NCBI GenBank assembly: GCA_038503035.1
Contig: JAVSML010019128.1
Location: 48,721 to 112,720 of the forward strand
DNA: 64,000 bases
Origin: Crocodylus rhombifer
Lineage: Eukaryota > Chordata > Crocodylia > Crocodylidae
Direction: 5' to 3'
Below the pieces are notes generated by a model that saw nothing but the letters and a program-made list of their open reading frames with translations, did not search any database and had not been told where the DNA came from. Each line of letters opens with the position of its first letter. Position 1 is the stretch's first letter. Below, one piece after another: positions 11,496 to 22,800 of the stretch. Position numbers and translations under genes: made by a program.

Positions 11496-13913
11496 TAGGG
11501 TTGTCAACCCTCCAGGATTGCCCCGAAGTCTCCAGGAATTAGATACAATTCTCCAGGAGACTTCTGAGAGTCACCCAAGAGATAAATGATAGGGCATTCA
11601 TTAACATAAATATTTAATGTTGAATCTGATTTCATAGAATCACAGAACTGGAAGGGACCTGTAAGATCATCAAGTCCAGTCCCCTGCTGTGGGCAGGAAG
11701 TTATTGGGCTCAGACAGGCTCAACAAGGTGCTTGGCCAGCCTCAACCTGAACACCTCTAAGGAGGGTGACTGCACCAGCTCTGCTGGGAGTGTGTTCCAG
11801 ATTTTGGTGATCCTTACAGAGAAAAAGTTTTTTCTTATGTCCTGCCTGAATTTACCCTCTGTTAGCTTATGCCCATTGGTCCTCATCCTCCCTTGAGGTG
11901 CCTTCCTGAAGAGTTGCTCCCCTATATCTTCATGCTCACCTCTGACATACATGTTGGCAGCTATCAAGTCACTTCTCAGCCTTCTCTTACTCAGACTGAA
12001 CAGGCCCCAGTTCCCAGAGTCTCTCCCCATAGGGCCTATTCTCCATGCCCTTAATCATATGGGTGGCCCTTCTTTCTACCCTCTCAAGCTTATCCACATC
12101 CTTCTTGAAGTGCGGTGCCCGGAACTGGACACAGTACTCCAGTTGTGGTCTCACCAATGCTGAATAGAGAGGAAGAAGCACCTCCCTGGATCTATTGGCA
12201 ACACATCAGCTGATGCACACCAGAGTTCTATACGCCCCTCTTGCAACCTCATTGCACTGTTGGCTCATGGTCATCTTCCAATCAGTTGTGACCCTCAGGT
12301 CCTTCTCAGATTCTGTGCCAGGCAGTGGACCACCACCCATCATGTAGTTATGATGAGGGTTCTTCCTACCCAGATGAAGAACATTGCACTTCTCCCTGTT
12401 AAACCTCATCTGATTTTGTTCCACCCATGAATCCAGTCTGTCAAGGTCATCCTGGATCTTTACCCTATTCTCTAATGTGCCCGCATTTCCCCACAGTTTG
12501 ATATCATCACTGGACTTAATCATTGAGCTTTCCACCCCCTCTCCCAAGTCATTAATAAATATATTAAAGAGCATGGGTCTAAGCATCAATCCCTGGGGGA
12601 TACCACAGGATGGGGCTATTCCATCGATTACAGCTCTCTGGGAGCAGCCTCTAAGTCAGTTGTACACCCACCTCACTGTAGACTGGTCGAGCCCAGTACC
12701 CTTCAGTTTGTTTCAGAGAATCCCATAGGAAACAGAATTAAAGACTTTACTGAAGTCTAAGTAAATGACATCAACCTCATGACTCTCATCCAGATGGCCA
12801 GTTACCTAGTCATAGAAGGACACTAGGTTTGTCAGGTATGGTCTACCTTCAAAGCCATGCTAGTTGCTTCCTAACCCCACCCCCACCCTCCGCCCCCATT
12901 AGTTCCCAGCTTATAACCAATGACCTCCTTAACAAACTTTTCAAAGATTTCACCCAGGACCAAAGTCAGACTGACCAGTGTATAGTTTGCAGGGTCATCC
13001 CTCATCCGTTTCTTAAAGATGGGCACCACATTGGCCCTCTTCCAGTCATCCAGGACCATTCCTGAGTTCCATGACTGTTCAGACAACTTTGGCAGTGGTG
13101 CTGCTATAAGCTCAGCCAGTTCTCTCAGGACTCTCAGATGCAGGTCACCTGGCCCAGAAGACTTGAAAACATCCAAGTGTGGTAGGAGATCAGGACTGAT
13201 TTCATGTAGTCTGTTGTCTTTCCCATGTTCCCTGGGCCTCTGGTCAGGTGAACAGCTCCCGTTTGATTTGAATACCGACATGAGTATGTATTTAGGAGTT
13301 CTGTCTTTTCATAGGGATTGACTGTGGGCTGCCCCTGAGTATTCAGTAGGGGTCCCACAGTGGAGCCCATTTTTTTCTTGCTCCCTATGTATCTGTAGAA
13401 GGACTTTTTGTTGTTTTTTATTCCAGTTGCCAGCTTTATTTCCATGCCTACTTTGGCTTTCTGTGTCTCATAACCGCAGGCCCTGGTGATACAGGTGTAT
13501 TCCTCTCTGGTTGCTAAGCCATTCTTCCATTGCTTATATGCTTCTCTTTTCTTTTTCAATAGGTCTGTAATATCCCTGTTGAGCCAAACAAGTTTCCTGG
13601 CTCCTTTCCTGATTTTTGTCCATGTGGGAATGGCCTGGTTTTGAGCCATGAGAATTGCCTCCTTAAAAAGGCATCACCATTCCTGAACTCCCAAATCATT
13701 CAGTTGCTGGTCGCAGAGGGCCTCTCCAGCTAGCCTCTTGAGTTTGCCAATATCTGCCTTTCTGAAATTTAGGACTTCTGATTTATACAATAGTCCAATG
13801 GGTTTTTAAAATATAATAGTAATGTGCCTTTGCCTTCCCCGTGTAAAGTCATTAATGTCATTACATCATGTGATGAAACCTCCCTGAATACATCCAAACA
13901 GTTGGCAACACTA
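11496..13913. mobile_element. hAT-like element interrupted by a CR1
   Basis: The left end reads TAGGGTTGTCAACCCTCCAG; the right end, reverse-complemented, reads TAGTGTTGCCAACTGTTTGG. Flanking octamers GTCACCCC (11488-11495) and GTCAGCTC (13914-13921) agree at 6 of 8 positions, fitting an old 8-bp target duplication. The hAT body is about 11496-11631 plus 13788-13913. Confidence 0.65.
11632..13787 (-). mobile_element. CR1 LINE, 5'-truncated, minus strand
   Basis: The 3' end is at the low coordinate, with the classic CATAGAATCACAG... GGAAGGGACC signature near 11634. Reading leftward from about 13787 on the minus strand it encodes the end of the endonuclease region and the linker (KADIGKLKRLAGEALCDQQ), then reverse transcriptase blocks: a VVPIFKK segment near 13020, an altered catalytic motif SSDDIKLWG near 12500 (consensus F-A-D-D), and the C-terminal LRSDLIA and FFSVRITKIWNTLPAELV blocks near 11780-11970. 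Several frameshifts and stops break the frame. The endonuclease core and ORF1 are missing. Confidence 0.9.
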
Positions 13914-14240
13914 GTCAGCTCCATGCTCGGGGTGACAGTGAAGGGTGGCAGAGTGGCTGGCTGGGGCATGAGAGTGCTAAAGTACAGAGCCCTGTGGCAG
14001 GGGAACCTGCCACACTTCAGCACCCTTGTGCCCCAGCAGGCTCCTGTCATTGTTTACACATGCGTTTTGATGGAGTAAGTAACTGTGCCATAAGATAGTA
14101 CTGTCCCTGGCATCACTATCTTACAGCAGAGTTAATTATTGTAGTGTGTCCTAATACAGGCACATGTGTAGACAGTGATGCTTTACAACAGAGCTAATTA
14201 GTCAACTCCAAAGTAAAGAATGTGTGTAGATGCACTCCCT

Positions 14241-16404
14241 GAGTAGGAGTGGGTGGGGTAGGGCATGTTGCTTAGAAGTAGTCCCAAGCTCAACATGACC
14301 TTAGAGGAGCAACATGCAACTTGTCATGCAGGATGATGAGGTTTTAAGTCCTCTTTATGTTCTCCTGGACTATTCCCCAGCTCTAGTAGAACCTAAACAG
14401 TCCTGTGGCAATTTCTGGGACCTCACTATACACAGCAGCACTGCCAAGAATCTCTGCAGCATTCACTGTGCAGCAGCACCTGCAAAAAGGTTCTGATAAG
14501 GCAGTTTTATGGCTGTTCTCTAGTGCCTTTGCTAAGGGAAGTCCTCCTCCAACTAGAACTGGTGGCTCTGGGAATCCCTTGAAAAAGTTTCTGACATAAC
14601 TGTAGTCCTTTTTCTGACTGTTAGAGGAAATAACCGGACCCAAAAATATTATTGCACCCTTAACAACAGCTAAGATTCCTTTGGGGCTTTAATATGCAAT
14701 ATTATTATATATTTTCTTAAACAAGTTAAATGTAATTTGATTACCAAAAGTCCTTAGTTTTAACTTATCCTTTCAGGGTTAACAACTGCATTGACCTGAG
14801 ATTGGTCACTTTACTCCACATAGAAAATTCTCTTATTCTCTATTAATAAAACCACTAAATCCCCTGCAATATGAAGTGCGTATTGGTTAATTCTGCTTGG
14901 GAGTTGCTTGTCTTAACTTTGTTGACTGTTTTGTAAAAATTCAAGATCAGGCTCATTATCTTAAGAGCAGGATTCAAATCTATTTCCCAACTAATAATTG
15001 CTACCCTGTACTGCTACAGATCTGGTCTTGGACTTAATTTGGGAAGACAAAATGAGTCTTTTTCAAGAAGCAATCATCAAAGATCAATGACCATCAAAGC
15101 ACTTTACTTGGGGGAAAAAAGAAAGAGGCCAAGTTTTGAGATACCATAAAGACTCAGTCAGATTGGAGTGCCTGAAGCTGGTAGAATTTTTTTTAAGTCA
15201 TTCACAAATACTATATCTACCCTTGACAGGTCATTTCATTCTATTTAGCACTTTTTATTCTCTGTGGTTATAAGCTCTTAAGCAAATGTAAGAGGGAGGA
15301 AAAGCTAACATATCTGATAATGCAGTATATCAGACTGACAACCCAACTGAATTTCCCCTGTGGTGCTGGCAAAACACTGTTCCAAAAAGTAATAATGAAA
15401 AAAAAGGAAGTAAAAAGAAAAAAAAAGAGGGGATCATAGAGATCATGCCGTCACATTTCATTTCAGAGCACAAAAACCTGAAGCTGATTTCTGTTTAGAT
15501 CAGTTGTATACTAGTTGGAACATGGGTGCCTAACACTGCAACAGAGTAATATGATCTGAGCTTTAAATAGCTGCCAAATAACTATGTGGTGGCTGGCAGC
15601 ATTAAATGTGTTGCAATGAGAGTGATCTGTTTCAAAGTAAAGCTACATAACAGAGAATAAGTCAATCTCATGGAAGGGAAAACATTTTTCATTCTCTCTC
15701 TGCATTTCTTTCTCTTTTTAAAATTTGTTTCCATCTTAAAGGGACATTGATTCATAGGTTGTTCCTAGGCACTCTGATTTTTGAATCCTATCCAAGTTAT
15801 TTTAGAGGGAAATCTCCTTGGGTGGTCCCTTTCCCATTTGACTGAAGATGGGTATGCCACCCTTCTCTGCTTCCTTCAGGACATTATGTGGGAAAGAACA
15901 ACTTGCTCTATGTCCCTGAAACCATCCTCTTCTGTTCATCAAGATCTAGATGGCTACTTCCTATTCTGCAAGACACGCTCTACCTTATTTATGCATTTTG
16001 ATGTGTACAAACTACAAGACAGAAGCAGTATGCAGTCCACCCTCTACCATTTTCTCAGATAAACAGTAGCTTCCATCAGTTATCCCAGACCAAAAGCCAG
16101 TGACGGTAACAAATATTCAACCCTTCCACACCATTACCCAACCCTAATCCACCCCCACCTTCTGAGAGCCAAGGAAGAAAAGGTGGCCTTGGCAACATTC
16201 CCTGAGCCCCATGATTAACAAACAGGCTGATCTGGGGCAGACACAAAACCAAAGACTAGGAGCCCTAGGAACACCTAAATGACAACCTCCACCTTTCTCT
16301 CTTATACTATTTGGGCTTCAGCCAGCTCAAGTGCACCTATTATGCCAGGAGGAGAAATATAGTCTAAGCTGATGAGAGGGCGATTCTCCCCCAGTTTCAA
16401 TGGA
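14241..16404. other. Intergenic sequence, nothing recognised
   Basis: AT-rich with A-rich runs near 15400-15427; no exon-like frame or repeat ends recognised. Confidence 0.4.
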
Positions 16405-16790
16405 ATTCAATGGACTGTGTCTGCACATGCACATTTACTGCACAGTAACCAAAAATTACTGCAAAGTACAGGTGCACGTCTACACATGCATGCCTGTACT
16501 GCACAGTAATTATGGCAATTTATGCCGCCTAGGGTGTAAATTTGGTACCTGCATCATGCAGGTATCAAATTTGTGCCCAATTAATTACTGCACAGTAACA
16601 CATGTGTAGACGTCCTGCTGCACAGTAACTCTGTGTGCGTAGACTGACTTGGGACTAACTTTAGTCCTAAGTCACACCACACACAGCGAATATGTGCTTT
16701 AGCACCTGCACATGTAGATGCCCACCTATTTCTACTTACTGCACAGTAATTTTAATGTGACGTAGATGCACATGTAGACATGCCCAGGAA
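16405..16790. repeat. MITE cluster with repeated TTACTGCACAGTAA motif
   Basis: The motif with inverted halves TTACTG and CAGTAA around a CA centre occurs, exactly or nearly, around 16437, 16497, 16585, 16616 and 16736. CTACACATG-type ends occur internally in both orientations, suggesting nested or partly duplicated MITEs. Confidence 0.6.
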
Positions 16791-17425
16791 GTCTGAAAAA
16801 TATGATACTATGATATTTGTTTTCTCATCAAAGAATCATAGATATGTAGGGCTAAATGGGGCGACCAGAGATTACCTACTGAATAATCTGAAGCTGGACT
16901 AGGTATACTTAGATCATTCCTGATTCGTAAGTTCTGTAAAGACCTTCAGTGAAAGATTCCATAATATCCCTAGATAGCGTGCTCCTGTATTTCATTATTC
17001 TAACAGTTTGAAAGTCTTTCATAATATCCAAGCTAAATTCGCTATTAAAATAAAACTGACTTCTTCTCATCTCCTCCCTGTGACCATGTAGAACAGGGGT
17101 GGGTGATTATTTTAGGCAGAAGGCTGCTTACCGTGTTTAGGCAAGCTGACGAGGGCCGCATCAGTAGCCTCACCCTTTGACAAGTGCCCCCCCAGTTGCC
17201 ATTTTGTGGTCAGAAGTCCCACCCCCTAACACCTGACCTTTGCCACCAGAAGGCCCTCCCCTTGCCCCTGGAAATACTCCTGTCAACAAGGGGTTTTGCC
17301 ATCTCAGAACCAGAAAAATACCAAATTATATACTAAAAATCAAACATCTACACCATTCATTAATTTGATTTCAAAAAATATTTTTGTCCTGATTTACATG
17401 TGTTTGTGTAGTGTACATAATAGTG

Positions 17426-18495
17426 TAGGGAGAAAGGAGGACCCAGGAAACTATAGGCCCATAAGCCTCACATCGGTCTTGGGGAAAACCCTTGAAAAAA
17501 TTATCATGGATCACATCTGTGAGGAACCAGCAGGGGAGATCATGTCTAGGGGAAATCAACATGGGTTCATCAAAGGCAGGTCCTGCCAGACCAACCTGAT
17601 GGCCTTTTATGACCAGGTAACTAAATTCCTGGATGATGGTGTCACCATGGATGTAGTCTTTCTGGACTTTAAGAAGGCCTTTGACACTGTCTCTCACCAC
17701 ATTCTCATTAATAAATTGAGGGACCGTGGCATTGATGCCTACACAGTTGGATGGGTCAAAAATTGGCTGATGGGGTGCACGCAGAGAGTGGTGGTGGATG
17801 AGTCATACTCGACCTGGTGGGATGTGAACAGCGGGGTCCCCCAGGGCTCGGTCCTGGGGCCTACACTGTTCAACATCTTCATCAGCGACTTGGATAAGGG
17901 GGTGGAAAACGTGTTGTCCAAGTTTGCCAATGACACCAAGGTGTGGGGAGAGGTAGGCACACTCAAAGGGAGAAAGAGGCTTCAATTAGATTTAGACAGA
18001 CTAAAAAAGTGGGCAGATGGTAATAGGATGGGCTTCAATTTAGATAAATGCAGGGTGCGGCACCTGGGGAGAAGGAATCCACAGCATACATGCAAGCTGG
18101 GGAGCTCCACCCTTGAGAGCACAGAGGCAGAAAGGGATCTTGGAGTCATTATTGACTCCAAGATGAACATGAGCTGCCAATGCCAGACTGCAGCCAGCAA
18201 AGCTAACCGTACCTTGTCGTGCATCCAAAGATGCATCTCAATCCGGTCCAGAGAGGTGATACTCCCCCTCTACATGACATTGGTCTGGCCTCAATTGGAG
18301 TACTGCATCCAGTTCTGGGCATCGCACTTTAAGAAGGTTGTGGCCTGCCTTGAGAGAGTTCAGAGGAGGGCCACCCTCTTGGTTGGAGGGCAACAGGGCA
18401 GGCCCTATAAGGAAAGGCTTGAGGGACCTGAACCTGTTCAGCCTCAGCAAGTGGAGGCTGAGAGGGGATTTGGTGGCTGCCTACAAACTCATTAG
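17426..18495 (+). pseudogene. CR1 ORF2 reverse transcriptase fragment with long open frame
   Basis: A long continuous reading frame covers palm motif A (VFLDFKKAFDTVSH), motif B (SGVPQGSVLGPTLFNIF) and motif C, then the thumb (LDRLKKWADGNRMGFNLDKC) and the C-terminal YCIQFWASHFKK block. Motif C reads FANDTKVW where active CR1 enzymes have F-A-D-D, so one catalytic aspartate is replaced by asparagine. The endonuclease and the 5' half of the RT are absent. The frame stops at 18495; CR1-like sequence continues in other frames. The length of the open frame suggests a fairly young copy, but it is not a host gene. Confidence 0.85.
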
Positions 18496-18709
18496 GGAGA
18501 TCAGAAGCAAATAGGAAGGGTCCTATTCCCCCCAGCAGCACCTGGGGTGATGAGGAACAATGGCCACAAGCTGCTGAACAATAGGTTCAGGTAAGAGATT
18601 AGGAGGCACTGTTTCACTGTTAGGGTAGCTAGGATCTGGAACCAATTTCCTAGGGATGTGGTCCTTGCTCCTGCCTTGGGTAAATTCAAAAAGAGGTTGG
18701 AGGAACACC
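17426..18709 (+). mobile_element. CR1 LINE, 5'-truncated, plus strand
   Basis: Starts within the reverse transcriptase (GNYRPISLTSVLGK near 17447) and runs into the gap just after the KFKKRLEEH block near its 3' end. The usual 3' terminal ATTCTATGA-type repeats are not seen, because the gap and a microsatellite follow. It belongs to the same general CR1 type as 39091-40210. Confidence 0.9.
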
Positions 18710-18719
18710 NNNNNNNNNN
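18710..18719. other. Assembly gap (10 N)
   Basis: Run of ten N between the CR1 3' region and an AC/CT-rich simple repeat; 10 N is likely a placeholder length. Confidence 0.99.
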
Positions 18720-18800
18720 ACACACACACACATACAGACACTCTCTCTCTCCCTCCCTTCATGCACACATTCTCTCCCTCCCTCATTGCTCTCTGTGTCT
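18720..18800. repeat. (AC)n/(CT)n simple repeat
   Basis: ACACACACACACATACAGAC followed by several CTCTCTCTCC runs directly after the gap. Confidence 0.85.
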
Positions 18801-18839
18801 CTCCCCCTCCTTATGGCAGGGATGTGCATGTGCACGCAC

Positions 18840-18852
18840 CCCCCCCCCCCCC
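18840..18852. repeat. Poly-C run
   Basis: About 13 consecutive C inside the hAT remnant. Confidence 0.9.
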
Positions 18853-19341
18853 ACTACTGGCCCTGGGGTACTGGTGCAGGCTGCGTGATCTGTGATCTGG
18901 CAATGCAGCCAGGGGCCCCATGGTGCTGGAGAAGCTGGTGCACATTCAGGGAAGCAGTGAAAATTGCAGCAGGGAGAGGCTTCTGGTTGGGAGGGGCAGA
19001 GGTGGGAGGGGGTTGGGGTAAGGGTAGGGCCAGGTTGGCCTTGCTACTGAGTCCTGCCAGCTTCTCCTGGGTGCTACTCCCCCTGTCTCCTGTCATCTTT
19101 GACAGGCAGCCAGGAGTAGATAAATATTCATTTTCTAAATTTTTTAGGGGCCCCACAGCCACATAGAATGGCTTGGTGGGCTGGATTTGGACTGCGGACC
19201 ATATTTTGCCCTCCCCTGATATAGAACATTTGATCACCTTTTTTTATAACAACCTTTTCTGTATTGAAAGAACACTATCATTTCCTCCTTTGCCTTTTCT
19301 AGACTAGGAAAACCTGATTATTTTGAGTTTTGCCCATAGAT

Positions 19342-19690
19342 CAGGGCTGCCAATTGGTGGCCCATGGACCACATCAGCTGTTTCTCCTGCTGCCATGCAA
19401 CAAGGAAGGGACTAGAGGGGTCTATGTGCCATCTGCACAGGCCGTGCAACAGGGAAAGGAGGCCACATGCCACCAACAGGAGATGAAGGTCCGCTTGCTG
19501 CCTGTGCAGCCTACACATCTGGGGGTGGGTGGGTTGCATGCCACCAGCACAGCCTGCATGACATGAGGGGCAGGGCCACTAGCACAACTATTGGACAGTG
19601 AAGCTGATCCCCAGAAGGCAGCCCCCACATGTGGTGGATCATGCAGAGTGCAAGGTAGGCCCCAGGTTACACCAAAGTTAAATAGCCCTG
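19342..19690. mobile_element. Non-autonomous hAT-like element, 349 bp
   Basis: Begins CAGGGCTGCCAATTGGTGGC and ends with the complement of CAGGGCTATTTAACTTTGG. Flanking octamers CCATAGAT (19334-19341) and CCATAGTT (19691-19698) match at 7 of 8. It lies inside the same old CR1 as the 17094 element. Confidence 0.75.
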
Positions 19691-19870
19691 CCATAGTTCA
19701 TGTTGTCTTAATGTCTTCTTATTCTTCTGGCCATCTTCTGGGCTTTTCTGTAGTTTGTCTATATTTTTTCTTAAAGAATAGTGACCAAAAGTGGACACAG
19801 CTGAGGCCTCATTAGTGCCAAGTAGACTGGAATAAATTCACTCCCATCTCATGTATAAGATGTTCCTGCT

Positions 19871-22800
19871 AACAGAGAAGAATGGAGACCATTTATAACT
19901 GGGTGGTTCACCACCCATTTAATTTGCAGCAGGTTGCTGAATTAAGGATGAGCCACCCAACTGTTTGCTGTGGCTTTTACTTTAAAAGGCACTGCTTCTC
20001 CACTCAGCAGGAATTCATGAGCCTTCCTATGTCTCTTATAGCACCCTTTGAAATAAAAGCCAAAGCAAACAGCATTGCATTAGTTCAGCACCATTATGGC
20101 CAGCAGTTTTGTATTCTCTGGTTGCTTTGCAAACCCTCACAGGGGGATAAGGAACCTAACACTGCAAAGCATCCAGGTTATACTGTATACCATACAATTA
20201 AATTAGCCTTTTTTCTTTTGCAACAGCATCACACTGACGTTAATTTAGGTTGCAATCACTATAACCCACAGATCATGTTCTGCCATACTGCTGCCAAGCT
20301 AGATATTTTTCACCTCTTCTGACACTGTTCATTGCAAAGACCAACTTCTGTTCTCAGTTATACTGGATTATATCTGGCACAATTTCACTGACTACGACTG
20401 AGCTATGTTGGCTTTAACTCCAGTATCCCAGAGAGGATTTGACTCTAAATAAATTAGAAGTTAGCAATCAACTCCAAAGTTGTTCAGAATTTTTTCAGTA
20501 AAACATTTTCATTAAAAACATCACCATTCACAGAACTCCAAATATTCTGTCAATAACAGCGTAGATGCAAGAACATTTCAGCAAATCAAAGGCATGGTTC
20601 TTGTGTTGGGTTCATGGTAGAACCCGAGGCTTTCAGGGCCATCAACCAGGCTGGGACCTCCATTCTTGCTGTCCCAGAGCTGGGAATTTGAAAGTCGGGG
20701 GAGAGCATGTTTTAACCAGTGTTCCTTATGCTTCCAGATCCCTACTGCACAGCCAGGAAGCATCAAATCCTGGAAATCCTAGCGTATACTTTCAGGGTCT
20801 CCAATTCAGGACAGCTTCACCAATCAGGCTGCCAAGTCAGTCACTGTGGAAGGCATGCCTTAGTGCTTCAGACCAACGCAACCAGGGAGCTTCTGAATTA
20901 AACTGAGATTTTTGTCAGTTTTATGACTGCCATTAGCTATTATCAAGCATGTCAATTACACGCAGAAGCTGCAAGAACCCAGGAAGCATACTGCATTTTC
21001 TCCCGTTATGGAGAAAACAGGACAACACACGCTGGAGTATAATATGCACCTCGTTTTTAATAGAATGAAGAAAAAAATTTACCATGAGTTATGGCTGTTT
21101 TGAGCAGGGACAGGGCCTAATCTTCAGATGCCCCACCTTCCCTTATTTGCTTAACTAAAGCTGAAACCCTAGCTGTTGCTGAAAACTGGTCTCATGGGGT
21201 GGTTCAATGATTTTGAAAAGAGCTAAAGCATCTCCAGGGCTGTGAAATAGAAGGAGAGGCATGGGGAGCAGTTATCACTGTCAGGCAGCATAAATTCCCT
21301 AAGAAATATGATCTTGATATGAACATCAAGACATGAAGAGACTCAACACCTCTGGAGCAAAGAGCAATGGGGCATTAGGTCAAGGGACTCCCTTACCTGC
21401 CTGAAAATTAATGCCATGGGGAGGTGTATTGGGGAGCAGGAATCAAAGCAGGGTGCTTATATACTTGTCAGAAAATCAGATTTCCTGCTTAATACATGCA
21501 CCTTAATTCTGGGGGACTGTTTTTGGAGGAAAATGTTAATGTTGTATATAGTATAGTACAGTATTTCCTTTCAGGATGAAACACCGTGTTTTGGAGTTTC
21601 AAAAATGAATTTTTTGTCATTCCTAGTTTACAAGAAATTTTGAAAAACTGCAATTTCTTATGAGATCTGGCCTTTTAGCCAACTCCTGGCAGGACTTGGA
21701 CCCAAAGCCAGAATGAATTCCCTCTTTGAGCAGGAGATGAGGGTGAAGAGGGTGTAGTTAAGGTTGCAGTTCTCACTAGGCAGGGTTTGCTTTCTGTTGC
21801 ATACACATAAACAGGCCAATTCTGGGACAGTATAAATCAGTTGATGCAAGACTGTCACATTGTGCTGTACACATTGCTTCAGCATTAAATTCTTACTTCT
21901 CAGTGCAGTACATTTTTTCCAAGCTATTCAAAAGCTAAAATGCTCAAGGCATTACAGTCGTCTACTACAAGATTGTGGGTTAGTGTCTAGTTCCTAAATT
22001 ACTAGGCTTTAGTGCTTTACCCCTCAGGAAGCAGTTGCTATTAGTTTGAATTCCAGCTTCAGGGTGGTGGGAAAATAGAGCCTTTCTCATTTAAGAGGAG
22101 AGTAAATTCCTGCTTTGTGCATGTGGGGATTTCTAGCTCTTTAGGACAAGACTGTGAACCCTTCAGTGTCACTGGTGAGCAGTTATTCACAGCCTAAACT
22201 GTTTGCCCTGCAGAAGGAGCAGTGAACACACAAGCACTGCCCCAAAAGCATACCAAGGGATAATTTGTGACTCAAGACTGTTGTAATTCCCTCACCACCT
22301 TTTGTCCCTTGTGGGGGAAGTTTCTTCATCCTTGGAACGGAGCACTTTACACCCTGTGCCTCCGAACAGCTACTTTATCCAGTGCATCGCTTTGGTGATG
22401 TAGTGTCACGTGTAGACAGACCCCGCGTGTTATGTGGATTTGTGTCTCTGATATGCCCAAAACGCAATTCAAAGGAAAATCAATCTTTGTGCAAAAAATG
22501 TGATAATCTTACACTTCAGGGCTTCAGCTTGGTTGCCTGTAGGGGATAGAAAGGATTTTTTTTCTCTTAATGTATCATTTGATTCTTGGGTTAATTTTTT
22601 GGGGGGAGGGAGGAGTCGGGGTTCTATTTTTCACTTTCCTCTGAATCACTGGACATGGGATATGGTAAGAAGTGGAAGTTTGCCTAGGGTGCACTGGTTG
22701 CTCCTTCTGGGACTTAGAAACCTTTCAGGTGCTTGTCTGAAGGGTTATGTCTATGTGCTTAGGGTTAAACCATCACCAGATCATGGCTCAGGAAGGAATG

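Larger units (their letters stand above)
11336..14240. mobile_element. MITE of the TGCATCTACA family, split by a nested hAT
   Basis: The left piece (11336-11495) begins GGGTGCATCTACACATG and follows the 9752 copy through the GGGTGGAGCAGCCC block. The right piece (13914-14240) carries the conserved hairpin (AAGATAGTACTGTCCCTG near 14092) and ends, reverse-complemented, GGGAGTGCATCTACACAC. The interruption is a hAT-like element with a CR1 inside it. Confidence 0.7.
17094..19218. mobile_element. hAT-like element interrupted by a plus-strand CR1
   Basis: Begins CAGGGGTGGGTGATTATTTT and ends with the complement of CAGGGGAGGGCAAAATATGG. Flanking octamers ATGTAGAA (17086-17093) and ATATAGAA (19219-19226) match at 7 of 8 positions, the expected 8-bp hAT target duplication. 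The element holds a CR1 (17426-18709), an assembly gap and a simple repeat. No transposase frame was recognised. Confidence 0.75.
16831..19870 (-). mobile_element. Old CR1/L3-type LINE 3' part, split by two hAT elements
   Basis: The 3' end at 16831 reads AGAATCATAGATATGTAGGG on the plus strand, typical of reverse-oriented CR1-like LINEs. CR1-like sequence runs to about 17085 (CTTCTTCTCATCTCCTCCCT), resumes at about 19227 (TGATCACC... ATAACAACCTTTTC) to 19341, and resumes again at 19691 through a GTGGACACAGCTGAGGCCTC-type segment. The pieces fit end to end once the two hAT insertions are removed. Confidence 0.75.

Noticed and set aside
17296..18495. 399-codon open frame as a host gene
   Set aside because: Its sequence is CR1 reverse transcriptase (motifs A and B), truncated and with an altered catalytic motif.
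19882..20322. 146-codon open frame
   Set aside because: Composition irregular, no family motif, no conserved neighbours; treated as chance.
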